A stretch of 64,000 bases of DNA, taken from Prorocentrum cordatum. Taxonomy: Eukaryota; Sar; Dinophyceae; Prorocentrales; Prorocentraceae. Below are positions 9,598-21,555 of the stretch, piece by piece; the stretch's first letter is position 1; every line of letters begins with the position of its first letter. The translations under genes and the position numbers were made by a program. The notes beneath the pieces were generated by a model. It did not search any database, was not told the DNA's origin, and was given only the letters and a program-made list of their open reading frames with translations. Location: contig CAUYUJ010015760.1 of assembly GCA_963575745.1 (NCBI GenBank), positions 520,147 to 584,146 of the forward strand. The letters are read 5' to 3'.

Positions 9598-12523
9598 ATG
9601 GCCGAGAGGCTGGGTTTGGGCCACGGCGCACCAAGTTGGCTCGTTGATATAGTTTCCCAGCGGTGGCCGAACGAAGGGGAGCGACGTCTGACTAGTGACA
9701 ATTCTGAATACTTGATGGATGCGGCTGTAAATGAGGTTGCTGTGTGGCTGAAGGGGGAAGGGCCCGTTGTAATCGATCAATACTTAGACTGTTTTGAAGT
9801 GTTCTGTGGAACTGGTGGCATTACGCGAGCCTTGATCGCCAGGGGCTTCAAAGCACGAGGATTTGACAGGCCGCGTGGGGGTGCAACGCTTGTGCCCAGC
9901 CTCCCCACCCCACGTGTACCCCTCTCTTGTGCGCCCTCGACGCAGATCGCGCTGGGCGCGACTTGGCGGTGATTTGGACGCGAACCTGGGTGCGCCCAAA
10001 CTGCGTCCAAGTCTGCGTCCAAGTCGCGTTCAACGTTGTCTGCTCTATAGGGGAGACGTCGTCGCTTCCTTTCGTTCGTCCTAGGCGTACGTCGCATGAA
10101 TCCGAGGACGTGTGCACCTTGCTTGGGCTCCTTACTTGCGCACTGGGAGTATTACAGGTCAAGCCTGGCGGCTCGCTCGTTCTCGAGCCCGAATGTTCCT
10201 CGTGGTTGAACATCGCAGTCTTCCACGCGAAACGGGACAGGGGCAGCCACATCCGTGGTGATGAAGATCGGCGGGACGTGCTCGAGGCCAACTTTGTGGC
10301 CGAAGCTGTGTGCGACCCTTAGAGGGCCTGGAGTGATAGCGTCTGGGGGGCGGGCGGGGATTCGCAACAGCGGTATGCAGCATGACTCGCGCATGCTTAG
10401 GCGCAACTAGTTGCGCGGACCCTAGGCGACGGCAGGCATTGTAAAACGCGCGGCCCACCTACTCACGCAGCGATGCGACACAGACCGACTGTGTAGACTC
10501 GGTCTCTCGGAAGCGTTCGGGTCGGATCGGAATAGGCGGGCTGCGTGTAAGAGGGGGGAAGAGGGCAGCGCGGGGGGGGGGGCGGCACGGAAGACGGTGA
10601 GGGTGAGAGTGAGAGGAAGCGGGCAGGAGGCGGATGTGGACAGAGATCGGTTGAGAGGGAGAACGGCAGCGTGGGCGCCCAAACACCTCAGACAGCGGAT
10701 TGCCCAGGTCATGGCTGATGGTACTCGCGGACGCCCGCAACGTGAAAGTGCTTTTGGAGAACCCATCGTGCTCCATCTTTTGGCACGTTGACTCGGTCAA
10801 GGACCAACGCTCGCCCGTGCGCATTCTGTCGGGATGAGGGGGGGGTTGCTGACCATGACATCCAAATCCTAACGGGCGCCCATGAGACTGCTCGAATCGC
10901 TGGTAGAATTAGAACGGCCCTTGCCTACTCTAGAACAGGTCGAGTCGCAGACTGAGAGGCGATGGGCAGGGGGCGGAGGGCGAGGAGGACGTGGAGAAGG
11001 ATCGCGGATGAGCCAGAATGGTACGAGTGGATGAGAGGAGATAAGGATGATGCTCTGAGGAATGGTAGCGTAGTAGATAGTAATTCGATGGGGGGATGGT
11101 GATATTGACGAGGCCGGATTTCCGAAAACTGGCTCTCGAGGCGGCTCGTTCCCGAACTGGAATCATGTGTATGGGCCGTATCGCAAGTTGGTTCGAGTTT
11201 GGCATGGCCCCTGCTGAGAAAAGAAAGTTCCCCCCAACGTTCGGTCAATGAGTTGCTGATAGCATATGTCGCGGAAGTAACCCCTGAATCGGATCCGTGT
11301 CCAATGCGGAACACTGATTTCATGACAGTTGAGGAATAATTCGAGGATGAGGGTGAACTGGATAGGCAAGAGCTGAGCGAAATACATATGAATTCGATTA
11401 CGATGGGTCCGACAACTCGGTACACATTGTTCAGGTACCTGAATGGATCCGCCACGGGGATGGCCGACCCATTCAGGTACAAGTTATCCAGTTTGGTTGA
11501 TGAGACGGAAAAACCGACGGACAAAACGGATGAAACAAACGACTGCCAAGACTGATATGCGCAAACGTGAAGATAAAAGGCGAGCCGAACTAGTTCACCG
11601 TGACATCTATGTCCTAGTGCGGTCCAGGACTATGCCAGCTGTGCCTAAGCCGAAGTCAACGTCGCTCTTCATACTACGAGGGCAGAGTCTGAAACGGGAG
11701 CCTGCACGTTAACCGACCACATATAACACATTGCGGCTTACTTTGGCAAGGTACGGTCTGTGCCGCGATCGAGACCACTCGAGCCCCCATTCGAGTTCGA
11801 ACGATATGATCTCTCACTCGGCAGGGCGCGTTCTCAAGTGATGTCCCTGGACTGCGCACTCTCCGAGCCCACCTAGACAATGACTGTGGCGGTCATGAGG
11901 CGGTGGGCGAGGTGGCAGGAGGTTAGAAAGGGGCAGGTGGGCACGATATGAATTGCAGCATTCCAGCCGCCCTTGCCCGCCAGCCGATTGCATTTCAAAG
12001 TCGCACGCGTTGCACCTACTCTCTGTTGCCGCAGCAGGATCCGCCCGCGCGTGCAGTTCAGTTTGTGCCACGGTGTTGGACGCGACTTGGACGCGTCCAG
12101 GTCGCGCCCAAAATTCGCGGACACCCTGCGAGCGCGACTTGAACGCAATTTGGACGCGACCTGGGTGCGTCCAAATGGCGCCCAACCGCACATCAACCGT
12201 GTCGGCAGCGCGAGAGAGCTGGCGACGGATCCTGCGGCGCGTTACGGTCGTCTCTATGTCCCATTCGGTCGGGAACGGCGTTGTAACTACCCGTCGCACC
12301 AACATCGGATTCGTGTTGTCGTAGCTCTCCGCTCCTCCTGTGGTCGCTTGAACCCCCCTACATTCCACCCGCCCCTCTGTGGAGCCGCGCCGAGAGTTGT
12401 CGAGCGGGGCAACGATCGTCAGAGGTATGGCTGGGGGGTCCAAGCTACAACTGGAAGATGATTGGGAGCGACGGCGTTCCGCGCTGTACAGCGTGCCAGC
12501 TTTATTGTCTGTCTATAATGCAG

Positions 12524-12554
<31 letters not shown>

Positions 12555-13513
12555 GCTCTCTCGCTGTCCCCACCCCCTCTCCCTGTCCCTCGTCAAGTTC
12601 GGATGTGTACAAGTGAGAGTGAGGGGGCCGGACGGTTATTCATGGCCCCTGAGCGCGTGGCCGAAGCGGTGTTCCGCGGTGAGGATTGTTAATGCGTTGC
12701 TGCGTCGTTCTTGCGCTGGTGATGCTGTCGTCGTCACCGTCCTCGCCCGCGACCCGCCCGCGACGATCCCCGCGACCGACGCTGCGAACCACGCCGCGAC
12801 CCACCCGCGACCCACCTACACAGCGTTGACGAACACGTCTGCGCCCGCGGCTGGTTCGGTTCATAGTTCGCACAAGTCCGCGATCGCGGCATGCTTCGCC
12901 AACGCCGAGCATACTGCCGACGACACCGCCGCCCTCCACCTCTACGCGCATCCACAACTGCGGGGTGCTACGTACGCAGATTCATTGGCCAAAGCCCGAA
13001 TGCCCCGCCACGAAGGGAAGGAGAGACACGACGTCAACCTCAATGGTTTTCTCCCGTTCACCCCATCCACTGTCCTAGAGCCCCCCTCCCCCGCGCGTGC
13101 TGGCCACTTCCATCGCGCCGCGCTCGTGACAGCGCGCGCCACAGGGCGTGCTGGGCATCATCAGCGCCATGAAGATGACTGTTTACCTTGCTTTTTGGGG
13201 CTGGACGAGCCTCAAGCCTCTCTGTTTATACACTACGCACGATGCGTGCGCTGCGCGTGAGCATCTCGGCTGTTCTGAGTCTGCTGCTATTCGCGTGTTG
13301 CAGGAAGCTGGCGTGCGCACCCCGCTCTATAGGCTTGGTGCCAGGTCAACGAAGCGCACCCGCACGGGAGAGGGTGGTGCCGCTGTGCGCACAGGGTGGA
13401 GGGATGCTGCGTGGATCAATAAGACCCAGGACCAAGCAGCTTCCAAAGAATACCCACCGAAGTTCTGCGAGTCTGTTGCAAACTTAATTATTTGCGCACT
13501 TCCTGCAGCTTGA
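9598..13513 (+). CDS. Multi-exon cytosine-methyltransferase-like gene
   Basis: Four coding blocks fit one gene. Block 1 (ATG 9598 to about 9880) ends in a SAM-binding-like motif I, LDCFEVFCGTGGITRAL, then ARGFKARGFD. Block 2 (about 10095-10320) has LQVKPGGSLVLEPECSSWLN, in the place of the motif IV Pro-Cys loop of C5 methyltransferases but with Glu-Cys. Block 3 (about 10690-10835) has KVLLENPSCSIFWHVD, like the motif VI ENV/ENP segment. Block 4 (about 13140-13513, stop 13511-13513) carries WTSLKPLCLY and a C-terminal EYPPKFCESVANLI. This order matches a widespread dinoflagellate family I know from memory as methyltransferase-like; catalytic activity is doubtful. Introns are roughly 0.2, 0.4 and 2.3 kb and contain hairpin repeats and a CT microsatellite. 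Exact splice sites are not resolved. Confidence 0.45.
9951..10034. repeat. Palindromic GCGCGACTTGG repeat, copy 1
   Basis: Imperfect inverted repeat built from GCGCGACTTGG / CCAAGTCGCG and TTTGGACGCGA / TGCGCCCAAA, lying inside the first putative intron of the methyltransferase-like gene. A related, longer copy is at 12076-12186. Confidence 0.65.
12076..12186. repeat. Palindromic GCGCGACTTGG repeat, copy 2
   Basis: Same palindromic motifs as 9951-10034 (TTGGACGCGACTTGGACGCG, GGTGCGTCCAAATGGCGCCC). Both copies are in introns of the same predicted gene, suggesting a short mobile or structured repeat family. Confidence 0.65.
12523..12565 (+). repeat. (CT)n microsatellite
   Basis: CT dinucleotide run with a few A/G interruptions, in the long third intron of the methyltransferase-like gene. 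Confidence 0.85.
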
Positions 13514-14563
13514 GACCCATCACACGGAACACACGCATCCAAGCATAAGACACACATTCGACACGGAAGCACGAACTCAATTGTGTGGCCTCATGCGAAT
13601 TCACCCGTAAGAGCTCACAATTTTATGGCTCGTCTCTCCCCTCCGCCCCCCTGTCATCTCCTCGTGCACTGGCACTTCCTTTGCTTTAAAATCCTCTGGG
13701 ACTTCTGCGCCGTCTCCACTCGCTCTGCCGCCGTTTACGTTCCACCCACCCTCTTCCATCACCCACCCTCTCTGCACTCCTTCGCCCTCCTCTCACTCAG
13801 TCAGTCACGTATCAGTTCTACACCGTTCGCACCTCGCATCAATCCAGGTGCCTCGATTCGCCTCGAAGGTGCCCAACCCCCTCTTTACGAACACTCCGTC
13901 CTTTTCGCAGGCCCCCCTCCTCCCCGTTGCACGCCTACGCAAGCTGCACTGTTTTTGTTGATGGCACCCTGCCATCATCGAGTGAGCGATCACAGAGATC
14001 GCCCAAGAGGTCGCTTCGCCGAGAACGGTTGCCCACACTCGTGGGTGAAGATCCCAGACAGGCACATCTGCCATTAAAAAAAATTATCCACCGTGCCGTG
14101 CCTCGGAGCGTTTCGTGCCGTGTTGTGATTCTATTCTGCGCCGCAGGATCGGCGGGTGGGCGGGCGGGGTTCGGGGCGGGGTGGGGGAGGGGAAAATGAA
14201 GGGCGAGAGAAGATGTCGAAGAAGAGAAGGAAGGGAGGAGGAGAGTGAGGAGTGAGGCAAGGAGAGCTCGTTTCACTTGAGATGTCCTCGAAATCTCGCG
14301 CTCGCCAACTGCCTATCTGTTGACATTTTTCTCACCCGCGCGCAGAATCCACCGCCACCCTACTCCCATCCTCTCGCTCAACTCTGCGCTCCTGCTCTCT
14401 AGTCGCTTGGTTTGGAATCGATGGTGATAATGATGGTGATGGTGATGGTGATGACATTGAGTATGCTGACGATGCTGTGATGAAGGTGATGTCGTTGAAA
14501 ACGGGAAACAACAGTATATATGTGATAATTTCACAACATAAAATAAGATCCACATCCAGGATC
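13514..14563. other. Non-coding, pyrimidine-rich then purine-rich
   Basis: Downstream of the methyltransferase-like stop. 13640-13960 is C/T-rich, 14160-14270 is G/A-rich, and 14420-14460 is a short (GATGGT)n tract. No gene, RNA or element boundary was recognised. The 3' end of the minus-strand helicase pseudogene begins right after. Confidence 0.5.
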
Positions 14564-17500
14564 TTAAAATAAGATCATGGAGACCTCTGGGAACATCTCC
14601 TTCATGAGCTGGATTGGCGGAAGCCCGTGGATCAGGGTTAGGCCAGCGCGGAGGCCTTCAGGGTCAGCGGCGTGGCCGTGCATGCCAGGGATGGGCTGTC
14701 CAGGCTGCCACCTGTGCCCTTCTGTGCCGGGCGGGCAGCCGTCGCGCCACCAGATGCCGACGTTGCTCTTGTGCAACTGGGAGATCAGGCGGTCGTCGTT
14801 CGCGCTGCTGGCTGGTAGCGTGGCACCCGCGTTGAGCGGGTTCATTTCGCCGTCCAGTGGGGCCAGGAGCTGCTCCAGGGGTGTGAATGCCGTGGGTGCC
14901 AGCGTTGGGCAAAGCCCCGGCAGGGCGCGCGTCGTGCGCGCCGACATGTCGTCGGGGCGATCGTTGATCCAGTCCTTGAACTCCGCGTCCTCCGGGATGG
15001 GCCAGCGTTCTTGCATGGCCTTCGTGGTCCAACAGCAAGTGCACAGCCAGGTGAGGTCCATCCCTTGGTAGTACTCCGTCTGCTTGTTGACCGCGATGAC
15101 CTGGCGGATCCGCTTGCTGACGTACGCTCCTTCGTCGTGCTTGAACGGGCCACGGAGGTACCCCTGGCAGTAGAAGTCGGCCTTGTTCTGCTCCTTCGTC
15201 CACCTGGTGTCACGCTCGTCTATCCAGGGAGGCCGTAGCGTCGCGCCGGGGCGGGGCCCGAGTGGGGCGGGCGCGTCCAGGTGCAGGTGCGTGAAGGAAT
15301 ACCCCCCGCCTATCCAGGCGACCTTGCCTGCCTGCTTTGCAGGGTCCGCGGTGAGGCCTATGCTGGGCCCGAGCACGTCGACGCAGAGTTCGCACGCCGC
15401 GCGCTCGCGGTCCGCCAGGGCCGAGAGGTCAGCGGCAGGGACAGTACCTTCGACGACGGCGAGGGTGGCCTGGAGCGGGAACTTTACGGCCTCGAGGTCT
15501 TTCCAGGTGGGGGGGCATCCCGCCTCGATGGCAAGGGGGCGGTGGTGGGCGACCAGGGCCAGGCGGGACACCGCAGAGATCAGGAGCTCCAGCGCCGAAT
15601 GTTGCTCCCTGAAGTGTCTGGCCTGAGGCCCGAAAAGTGTTCCCAGATGGCCCCGTGCAACCTTGCCGCGCGGCCGGCGCGTTCGCACAAGCCAAGGGCG
15701 GCCTCGATCACGTCGCCGATGCCTTCGGCGTCCCCGTACGGGCACAGGCAGGTACGCGGTTCGCGCTGCAAGGGTAATGACAGGGCGAGCAGGATTCTGG
15801 CTTGGATAGCTCCCAGGGTCGCGCCGGTGCTGTACAGGAGGCGGTGTCGGACTGTGGTCTGGCGTCCGCCTGAGTCCATATCGCAGAAGGCCTGAAACAC
15901 CGCTGGCGTGGGTGGTTCCTTGTGCTTCTGGCATTTGCAGGTTGTCGGTTGCCAGCATTTGGGGCGGCGCCTGGTGGCGGCGGTGGGGAGGCAGGCCTCC
16001 TTGACGCGCCGCGCTGCCGGCATGTTCGGTCGCCCCCTTCTTGGTGAAATCAGGGTGGAGTCAGCGGCCGGGGCGCTGTCGCCGCGGGAGACTCCGAGCC
16101 CGATGGCCCGCGTGATGGTCGCGAAGATTGCCGCGTAGACCAAGTTGCCGGCGTCCAGTCCCACCGGCATGGAGCAGAAGAAGAGGTACCCGTTCATGAT
16201 CCATCCTTTCCTGTCCTGCATGCTGGGATCCGCGGGCTGGTCCGCCACGCCGAACTGGCGCGGGCGCAGCCCGAGGCGCCAAATAATGCAGGGTCCGAAG
16301 GCCGCGCAGTACAGAAGTCGCACGACCGCCGATTTGACGTCGTCCTCCAGGTCCGCCCAGCTGTGGTCTGCAGGGAGTGGCAGGTCGGCGCGGGCCGAGA
16401 AGCCCGCCTGTTGGGCTTGACGGGCCTTGATCACCTCCCTCTCCTTCTGCTTGCGGTCAGCGTCCGCTGGCAGCCGGGCCTTCCCCTCTGGGTTGGTGGC
16501 GTCGGGGATGTCGTCCTGGAAGACGTGTGGGTCCGCGAGGGTCTGGCGCAGAGATCCGTCCAAGTTGTGGTGAACTAAAGTAAGGCTCGCCTTCTGGGCC
16601 CAGGTGCTTAGGTGGTGGAGGGCAGCGTCGGTGGCTGTGCGGAACATCCTCGCGTCTGCGGTCATGGTGAGGTTGCATTGTGGCGTGTCGGGCCCACGTT
16701 GATGCGGTGCTTGTCGTCCACGTGGCCCCAATTGCGCATTGAGTTGGCTCTGGTGGTCAGCAGTATAACAATGGATGCCTCTTGACCCTGGGCGGAGTCG
16801 ATGGCGGTGGCGCGCAGGGTCTCGTTTTCCAGGAGTTGAGGGAACAGGTCCCTGAGCCCGTCGAAGCGCTCGTTCAGGCCGTTGGCTGCCGTGGTCTGGT
16901 TGATCCAGGTCCCTCTTGTGAAGGACCTCTTGTCGGCGGGTGCGGAACGAGAGCTGCCCTGGCCCTGAGAGCGCCGGGAACCGGTCGCGCCCGCGCCCGC
17001 CTCAGGTCCGTCTGCCTGGGCCGCCCGTGAGCAACGTCTGACGTCTTGGGGAGAGCAGGGGTTGCCTGCCAGCACGGGGGCCAGCTGCAGCGTGCACGGC
17101 GACAGCACCAGGATGGCGCCGTTGGCGCGTGTCGCCCAGGGCACAAGGGCCTTCACCAGAGCTACCACGGTGCGCGCTTCGTGAATGTTGGCGCAGCCGT
17201 CCTGGTGCACGGACTGGACCTCCTGTGAGGGGGCGTGCGCAAGTAGGAACCGGTGCTGGTCGAAGACGGTGATGCCGTCTCCTGTGATCGGGACAGGCGG
17301 GCAGGCAGCCTTGCTCCTGAACCCGCCTGCGGTGTCGATAAGGGAGTTGGCGGGGCCGCATCTACTTTCCTCGTTCTTTGCTGCTTCGTACTCTTCGTTG
17401 GACAGCGGCACTGCGAGAGTCCCTCGGCGCAGGGGCGTTGCCGCATGGGGTCCAGGATGGCCGAGACCAGCCTGCCTCCATAGAACGTGAACGAGGGCCA

Positions 17501-17860
17501 GGCCAGCAGGGAAGGGTGGATGCGGTAGCACTCTTCCAGGGTGACGTTGCAGGTAGGGATCTCCCCTATGGCTGACACGTACTTGGCGAGGATGGAAATG
17601 CCGAGGCCCCAGCGCAGTGCTTGCTGGGACTTGACCGTTGGGCACAGCTGCCGCTCGTCGCCGAAGAGGACTACTCTGGCCCCGCATCGGACGGCGTGGA
17701 CCAGGGACATGATGGCCATGGGCTCGGACATCTGACCCGCTTCGTCCAGGAGGCAGATGAGGAACTTCTTGTCCCAGAGGTCGGCCCCCGCCTCGTGCGT
17801 GGCCAGGATGAGCTTCGCCTCGGCTGCGATCTCCGCCGGGACAGTAACAATTTACAGTAG
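14564..17860 (-). pseudogene. UPF1-like SF1 helicase with C-terminal extension, 5'-truncated and frameshifted
   Basis: Read from 17860 downward. Helicase motifs appear in order: LLDEAGQMSEPMAIMS (Walker B, DEAGQ as in UPF1/SF1B) near 17740, VLFGDERQLCP (motif III) near 17660, EECYRIHPSLLAWPSFTFYG (motif IV) near 17500, then AIDSAQGQEASIVIL (motif V) near 16790 and RINVGPTR (motif VI) near 16700. Walker A is absent: the frame starts just inside from a (TA)n tract, so the 5' end is lost. The C-terminal ~650 residues (to 14564) are unrelated to helicases I know; they include MNGYLFFCSMPVGLDAGN and CKCQKHK. At least three frame changes (near 17410, 16690 and 15600) break it. Frameshifts may be real decay or base-calling errors. 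RNA/DNA unwinding is the family role only. Confidence 0.65.
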
Positions 17861-17963
17861 GAAGCAGAAAGCAGTGCTGTAACAATGGAAGCTGGAAACT
17901 GGAACTGGTGCAGGGAGCAGCAACCGTAATCCTCGCAGCCTGATGGCCCCGCAAGGGGGCCGG

Positions 17964-17966
<3 letters not shown>

Positions 17967-18010
<44 letters not shown>
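17967..18010. repeat. (TA)n / (TG)n microsatellite
   Basis: Alternating TA run passing into TGTG. It sits next to the truncated 5' end of the helicase pseudogene and before the long GGGCTCAT array. Confidence 0.95.
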
Positions 18011-18129
18011 ATGCGAACATATGCACAATTTCATACATATGCATACGTATGTATACACAATATTGTACCGGTTCGCTTCGCTTCGCTTGTAGCGCGCCGC
18101 GACCACTGGTGCCTTGTGCGTTGCGCTGT

Positions 18130-20400
18130 CTTGGCACATGGGCCTTGCTGGGGTTGTAAGACCCATCGTTGCGCTTGGATTGGCTGCTCCCGTGTGCAGG
18201 TTCTGGTTGGGGCTCGTAGCCCTCACGGGGCTCATCGTTGGGCTTGCGTGGCTCATGGGACTCATGACGCTGCGGGCGCACATGGCTCATAGGGCTCATA
18301 ATTATGAGTCCTACGAGCCATCGTTGTGGCTCATAGGGCCCATGGGCTCATGATTATGAGTCATATGGCTCATAGGGCTCATAATTATAGGGCTCCGCTG
18401 TGGACCTTATGCGTAAGGTCCACAGTGGATGGGCGCCCGCGCGGCTCATAGGGCTCATGGGGCTTCGGGTGCACATAGCTCATCGCGGGGGGGGTCGCGC
18501 GCCCGAAGAGTTCAACGGACTGCGGGCGCCGATGGCGCACAGGCCTCAGGGCTCATGGGGCCCATCGTGCCATGGGCGCATATGGCTCATATGTCTCGCA
18601 GGGCACGATGGGGCTCATCGCAGGATCGCAAGGGGGGGACGCGTCTTGCGGTTAGGGTGCGCACGGCTCATAGGGCTAATCATGCTCGTGGGCTCTGGGC
18701 GCACATGGCTTATAAGGCTCATAGGGCTTATCCTGGGGGTCGCGGCGGTCATGGGGGTTCGGGGTCGCGTGGCTCATAGGGCTCACAGGATTTGGGCGCA
18801 TATGCCCCACAGGGCCCCCATAGAGTTCCGAGTGTTCATTGGCCCTTGGGGGCTATGGTCCACGGGGCTCATGGGGGCCATAGGGTTCATGGGGCGCTGG
18901 GTGCATGTGCTTCACAGGGCTCACAGGTCTCAGAGGGGACGTTGGGGGCATTTGGCGCATAGGAGTCGTAGGGCTCATCGTGAAGGATATCGAGGTTCAG
19001 TGGGCTCTCGGGGCGGCCGGAGCACATAGCCCATAGGGTTCAGAAAGGGTGTGTAGGGTCGGAGCGCTCGTAGGGTTCATGGAGGTCGCAGGTCTCGCAG
19101 GGCCGAAGGAGGGTATAATGCTTGAGGGTTGCGCGGGGCCGTACATAGCCGATGGCCGCCGTATGGCTCGAACGGGGGCGCGCGAAGGTCGTGAGGGTCC
19201 AAGAGCTGTCGTGGGGGTCACGGGGGTCATAGGGCTCATGGGGGTTCGGGGTCGCGTGGCTCAGATGGCTCATGGGATTTGGGCGCATATGATTCAAAGG
19301 CTTCCAGTGGTCATAGGCCCCTGGGAGCATATGTAAAGCTCATGGGGGCCATAGGGCTCATAGGGCGTTGGGCGCATATGCTTTTCTGGGCTCAGGGCTT
19401 TCAGAGGGCCGTTGGGGGCATATGGCTCCCAGGACGCATAGGGCTCATCGTGAAGGATATCGCGGTTCACTGGACTCTCGATGCGGCGGGAACCTATAAT
19501 TCATAGGGCTCAGAAATGGTCTGTGGGGTCGTGGCGCTCGGAGGGCTCATAGAGATCGCAGGTCTCTTAGGGCCGAAGGGGGGTATGAAGCTCGATGGCC
19601 ACGCGGGGCCGTACGTAGGGTTGATGACCGTTGTATGGCTCGACGGGGTGGGCGCGCGACGGTCTTGAGGGTCCAGTAGTCGTTCGCGGGTGCCATAGGG
19701 CTCATCAATGGATCGTAGGGGCTGTGGAGGTCACAGGGCTCGTGAGTGGCCAATGGGCTTATAGGGCTCATTGGGCCTGGGGCTGAAGGGGCTCATGTGC
19801 ATCAGAGGGGTCGCGGGGCTTATAGGGATCGTAGGCCTCCTCGGGCTGGTAGGGCTCATAGGGCGCAAAGGGCTCGCAGGGCGCATGGGGTCGTAGAGCC
19901 CAAGGGCTCGCAGCAGCCCTGAAGCTCGTAGGGCTCGAAGGGCCTAGCGGGCTCGTACGTTTCATAGGTCTCATGAGGCTCGTAACGGCGGCGGGGCCAG
20001 CAGGGCTCATGCGGCTCGCAGGCTCATCGGGCTCGTAAGGCTCATAGGGCTCGTAAGGCTCATTGTGCACGTAGGGCTCGTAAGGCTCATAGGGCCCGTG
20101 GGACTCCTGGGGCTCACAGGTATTGTAGGGCTCATGGGGCCACAACGCTTATAGGGCTAATATGGCTCACAGGGCTTACAGGGCTCATGGACATCATGCT
20201 GCGCGTGGGCTAATAGGGCTTGCCGGGTTCGCAGGGCTCGTAAGGCTCGCAGGTCTCGTAGGGTTCGAAGCGTTCATGGGGTTCATGGGCATGTAGGGCT
20301 CGCAGGATTCGCGGGGGTCATAGCGCCCGTAGGGCTTCTAGGGCTCGCAGGGCTCGTAGGGCGCGTGGAGCTCATGAGGCTTGTAAGGCTCGTAAGTCTG
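18130..20400 (+). repeat. Long degenerate GGGCTCAT(A) array with a higher-order repeat
   Basis: More than 2 kb built from GGGCTCATA / GGCTCGTAG variants. Within it a higher-order unit of about 470-487 bp is duplicated: the block with GTGAAGGATATCG occurs at 18980 and 19450, and the block with GGGTTCGGGGTCGCGTGG at 18755 and 19241, so copies lie at roughly 18700-19180 and 19180-19690. On the minus strand the 9-bp period reads as PYEPYEPYE-type peptide, an artefact of the repeat. No gene was supported. Confidence 0.9.
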
Positions 20401-20499
20401 ATGTTGTCGACGAATCTCGCGTCCAGTCTGCGACGCCTCCGCCCGACGCCGCCGCTGCATATCCGCCCGCCGCCCCACCCCAGTTTGGGGGGTCGTTTT

Positions 20500-20750
20500 G
20501 GAGCAAGTGGGGCCTCTTTTGGGCCGCTTGGGGCCTCTTGGGGTCTCTTGGGTGCCTCTTGGGGCCTCTTGGGCCCTCGTGGGGCCTCTTGGGCCCTCGT
20601 TGGGCCTCATGGAGGCCTCCTGGGGCGGAAGGCTCGAATTTTCGGTTCGTGTTCCCGCTCTTGGAGCCGTCTTGGAGCCCTCTAGGGCCGTCTTGGGCGC
20701 ATCTTGGGCCGTCTTGGTGCGGTTTGGCGCTTCTTGGGCAGAACCTCCAA
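20500..20750 (+). repeat. CTTGGGGCCT-type degenerate tandem repeat
   Basis: Roughly 10-18-bp units around TCTTGGGGCCTCTTGG. The same unit type makes up the arms of the 2.8-6.0-kb inverted repeat and short tracts at 53380-53475 and 58575-58650. The flanking 20750-21260 shows no gene. Confidence 0.8.
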
Positions 20751-21263
20751 AAGCATTGAAGACCTGAGGGGGGATCGATGGTGTTTGCCTCGCAGGGCCC
20801 TCGTGGGACGGCTTTTGAAGATCTCTTGGAGCTTCTTGTAGGCGTCGTGCGCCATCTTGGCGGTTTGGACAGATCGTCCAGGCCCGCCCAGGCGGTCGAA
20901 GAAGGCCTGAAGTAGCACCCTGAACCCCAAATTTGAATTTCTGGCGCTCGGAACGCCCAGGGCAGAATTTATGCTGGGGGGAGTCCAGGGGGGGTCCCAA
21001 TATTTGAATATCCGAAGAATATCCGGAAAACAAGAATAAGGGCTCGTGGAAGCGAGGAGGTGGAGGACGGGGTGGAGAAGGAGGTGGAGGAGTAGTTGTG
21101 ATTTGTTCACAACGTCGACCCTCAGAGGTCTCGACCCATTCCCCGGGAGCGGCTTTTCACCCTGATTAGTTGTTCCCCAGTCTTGGGTCCCAGCGAGGCC
21201 CCCCAGTGGCCGAAAATAGTTCGTTTCACGACGCTAGCAGGTGGAGGAGGAGGAGGAGGATCT

Positions 21264-21480
21264 AGACTTTCCAGATGGGGTCGGAGTAGATGGGGTCGGA
21301 TAATCACTCCGCATCGCCGATGCATCGTCGATGCGGCTCGATGCGGAGCCAGATTTCTCCACGTCGACGTCGCCAACGCATCGCCGACGTCGGCGATGCA
21401 TCGGCGATGCATCGCGGATGTATGGGCGATGTGGCGCGATCCTCCGACCTCATCTATTCGGACCCTATTTGGGAGGCCTC
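21264..21480. repeat. Foldback element with CGATGCATCG-rich core
   Basis: Arms 21270-21305 (CCAGATGGGGTCGGAGTAGA then TGGGGTCGGATAATC) and 21438-21474 are reverse complements with few mismatches; purine-rich flanks extend the pairing outward. The 130-bp core is itself packed with GATGCATCG/CGGCGATGC palindromes, so the whole block can form a branched cruciform. Confidence 0.75.
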
Positions 21481-21555
21481 TAGAGGGGCAGGGAGGAGGA
21501 GGAGGATGCCCGGGGCAGGCGTGGCGGGGCCAGATGGTCACGCCGCGCGCGCGGG

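Noticed and set aside
11265-11560. Coding-like stretch with PESDPCPMRNTDFMTVEE and RYLNGSATGMADPFRYKLSS
   Set aside because: Broken by TAA at 11337, no splice signals or family match; lies in the long intron of the methyltransferase-like gene, so left unannotated.
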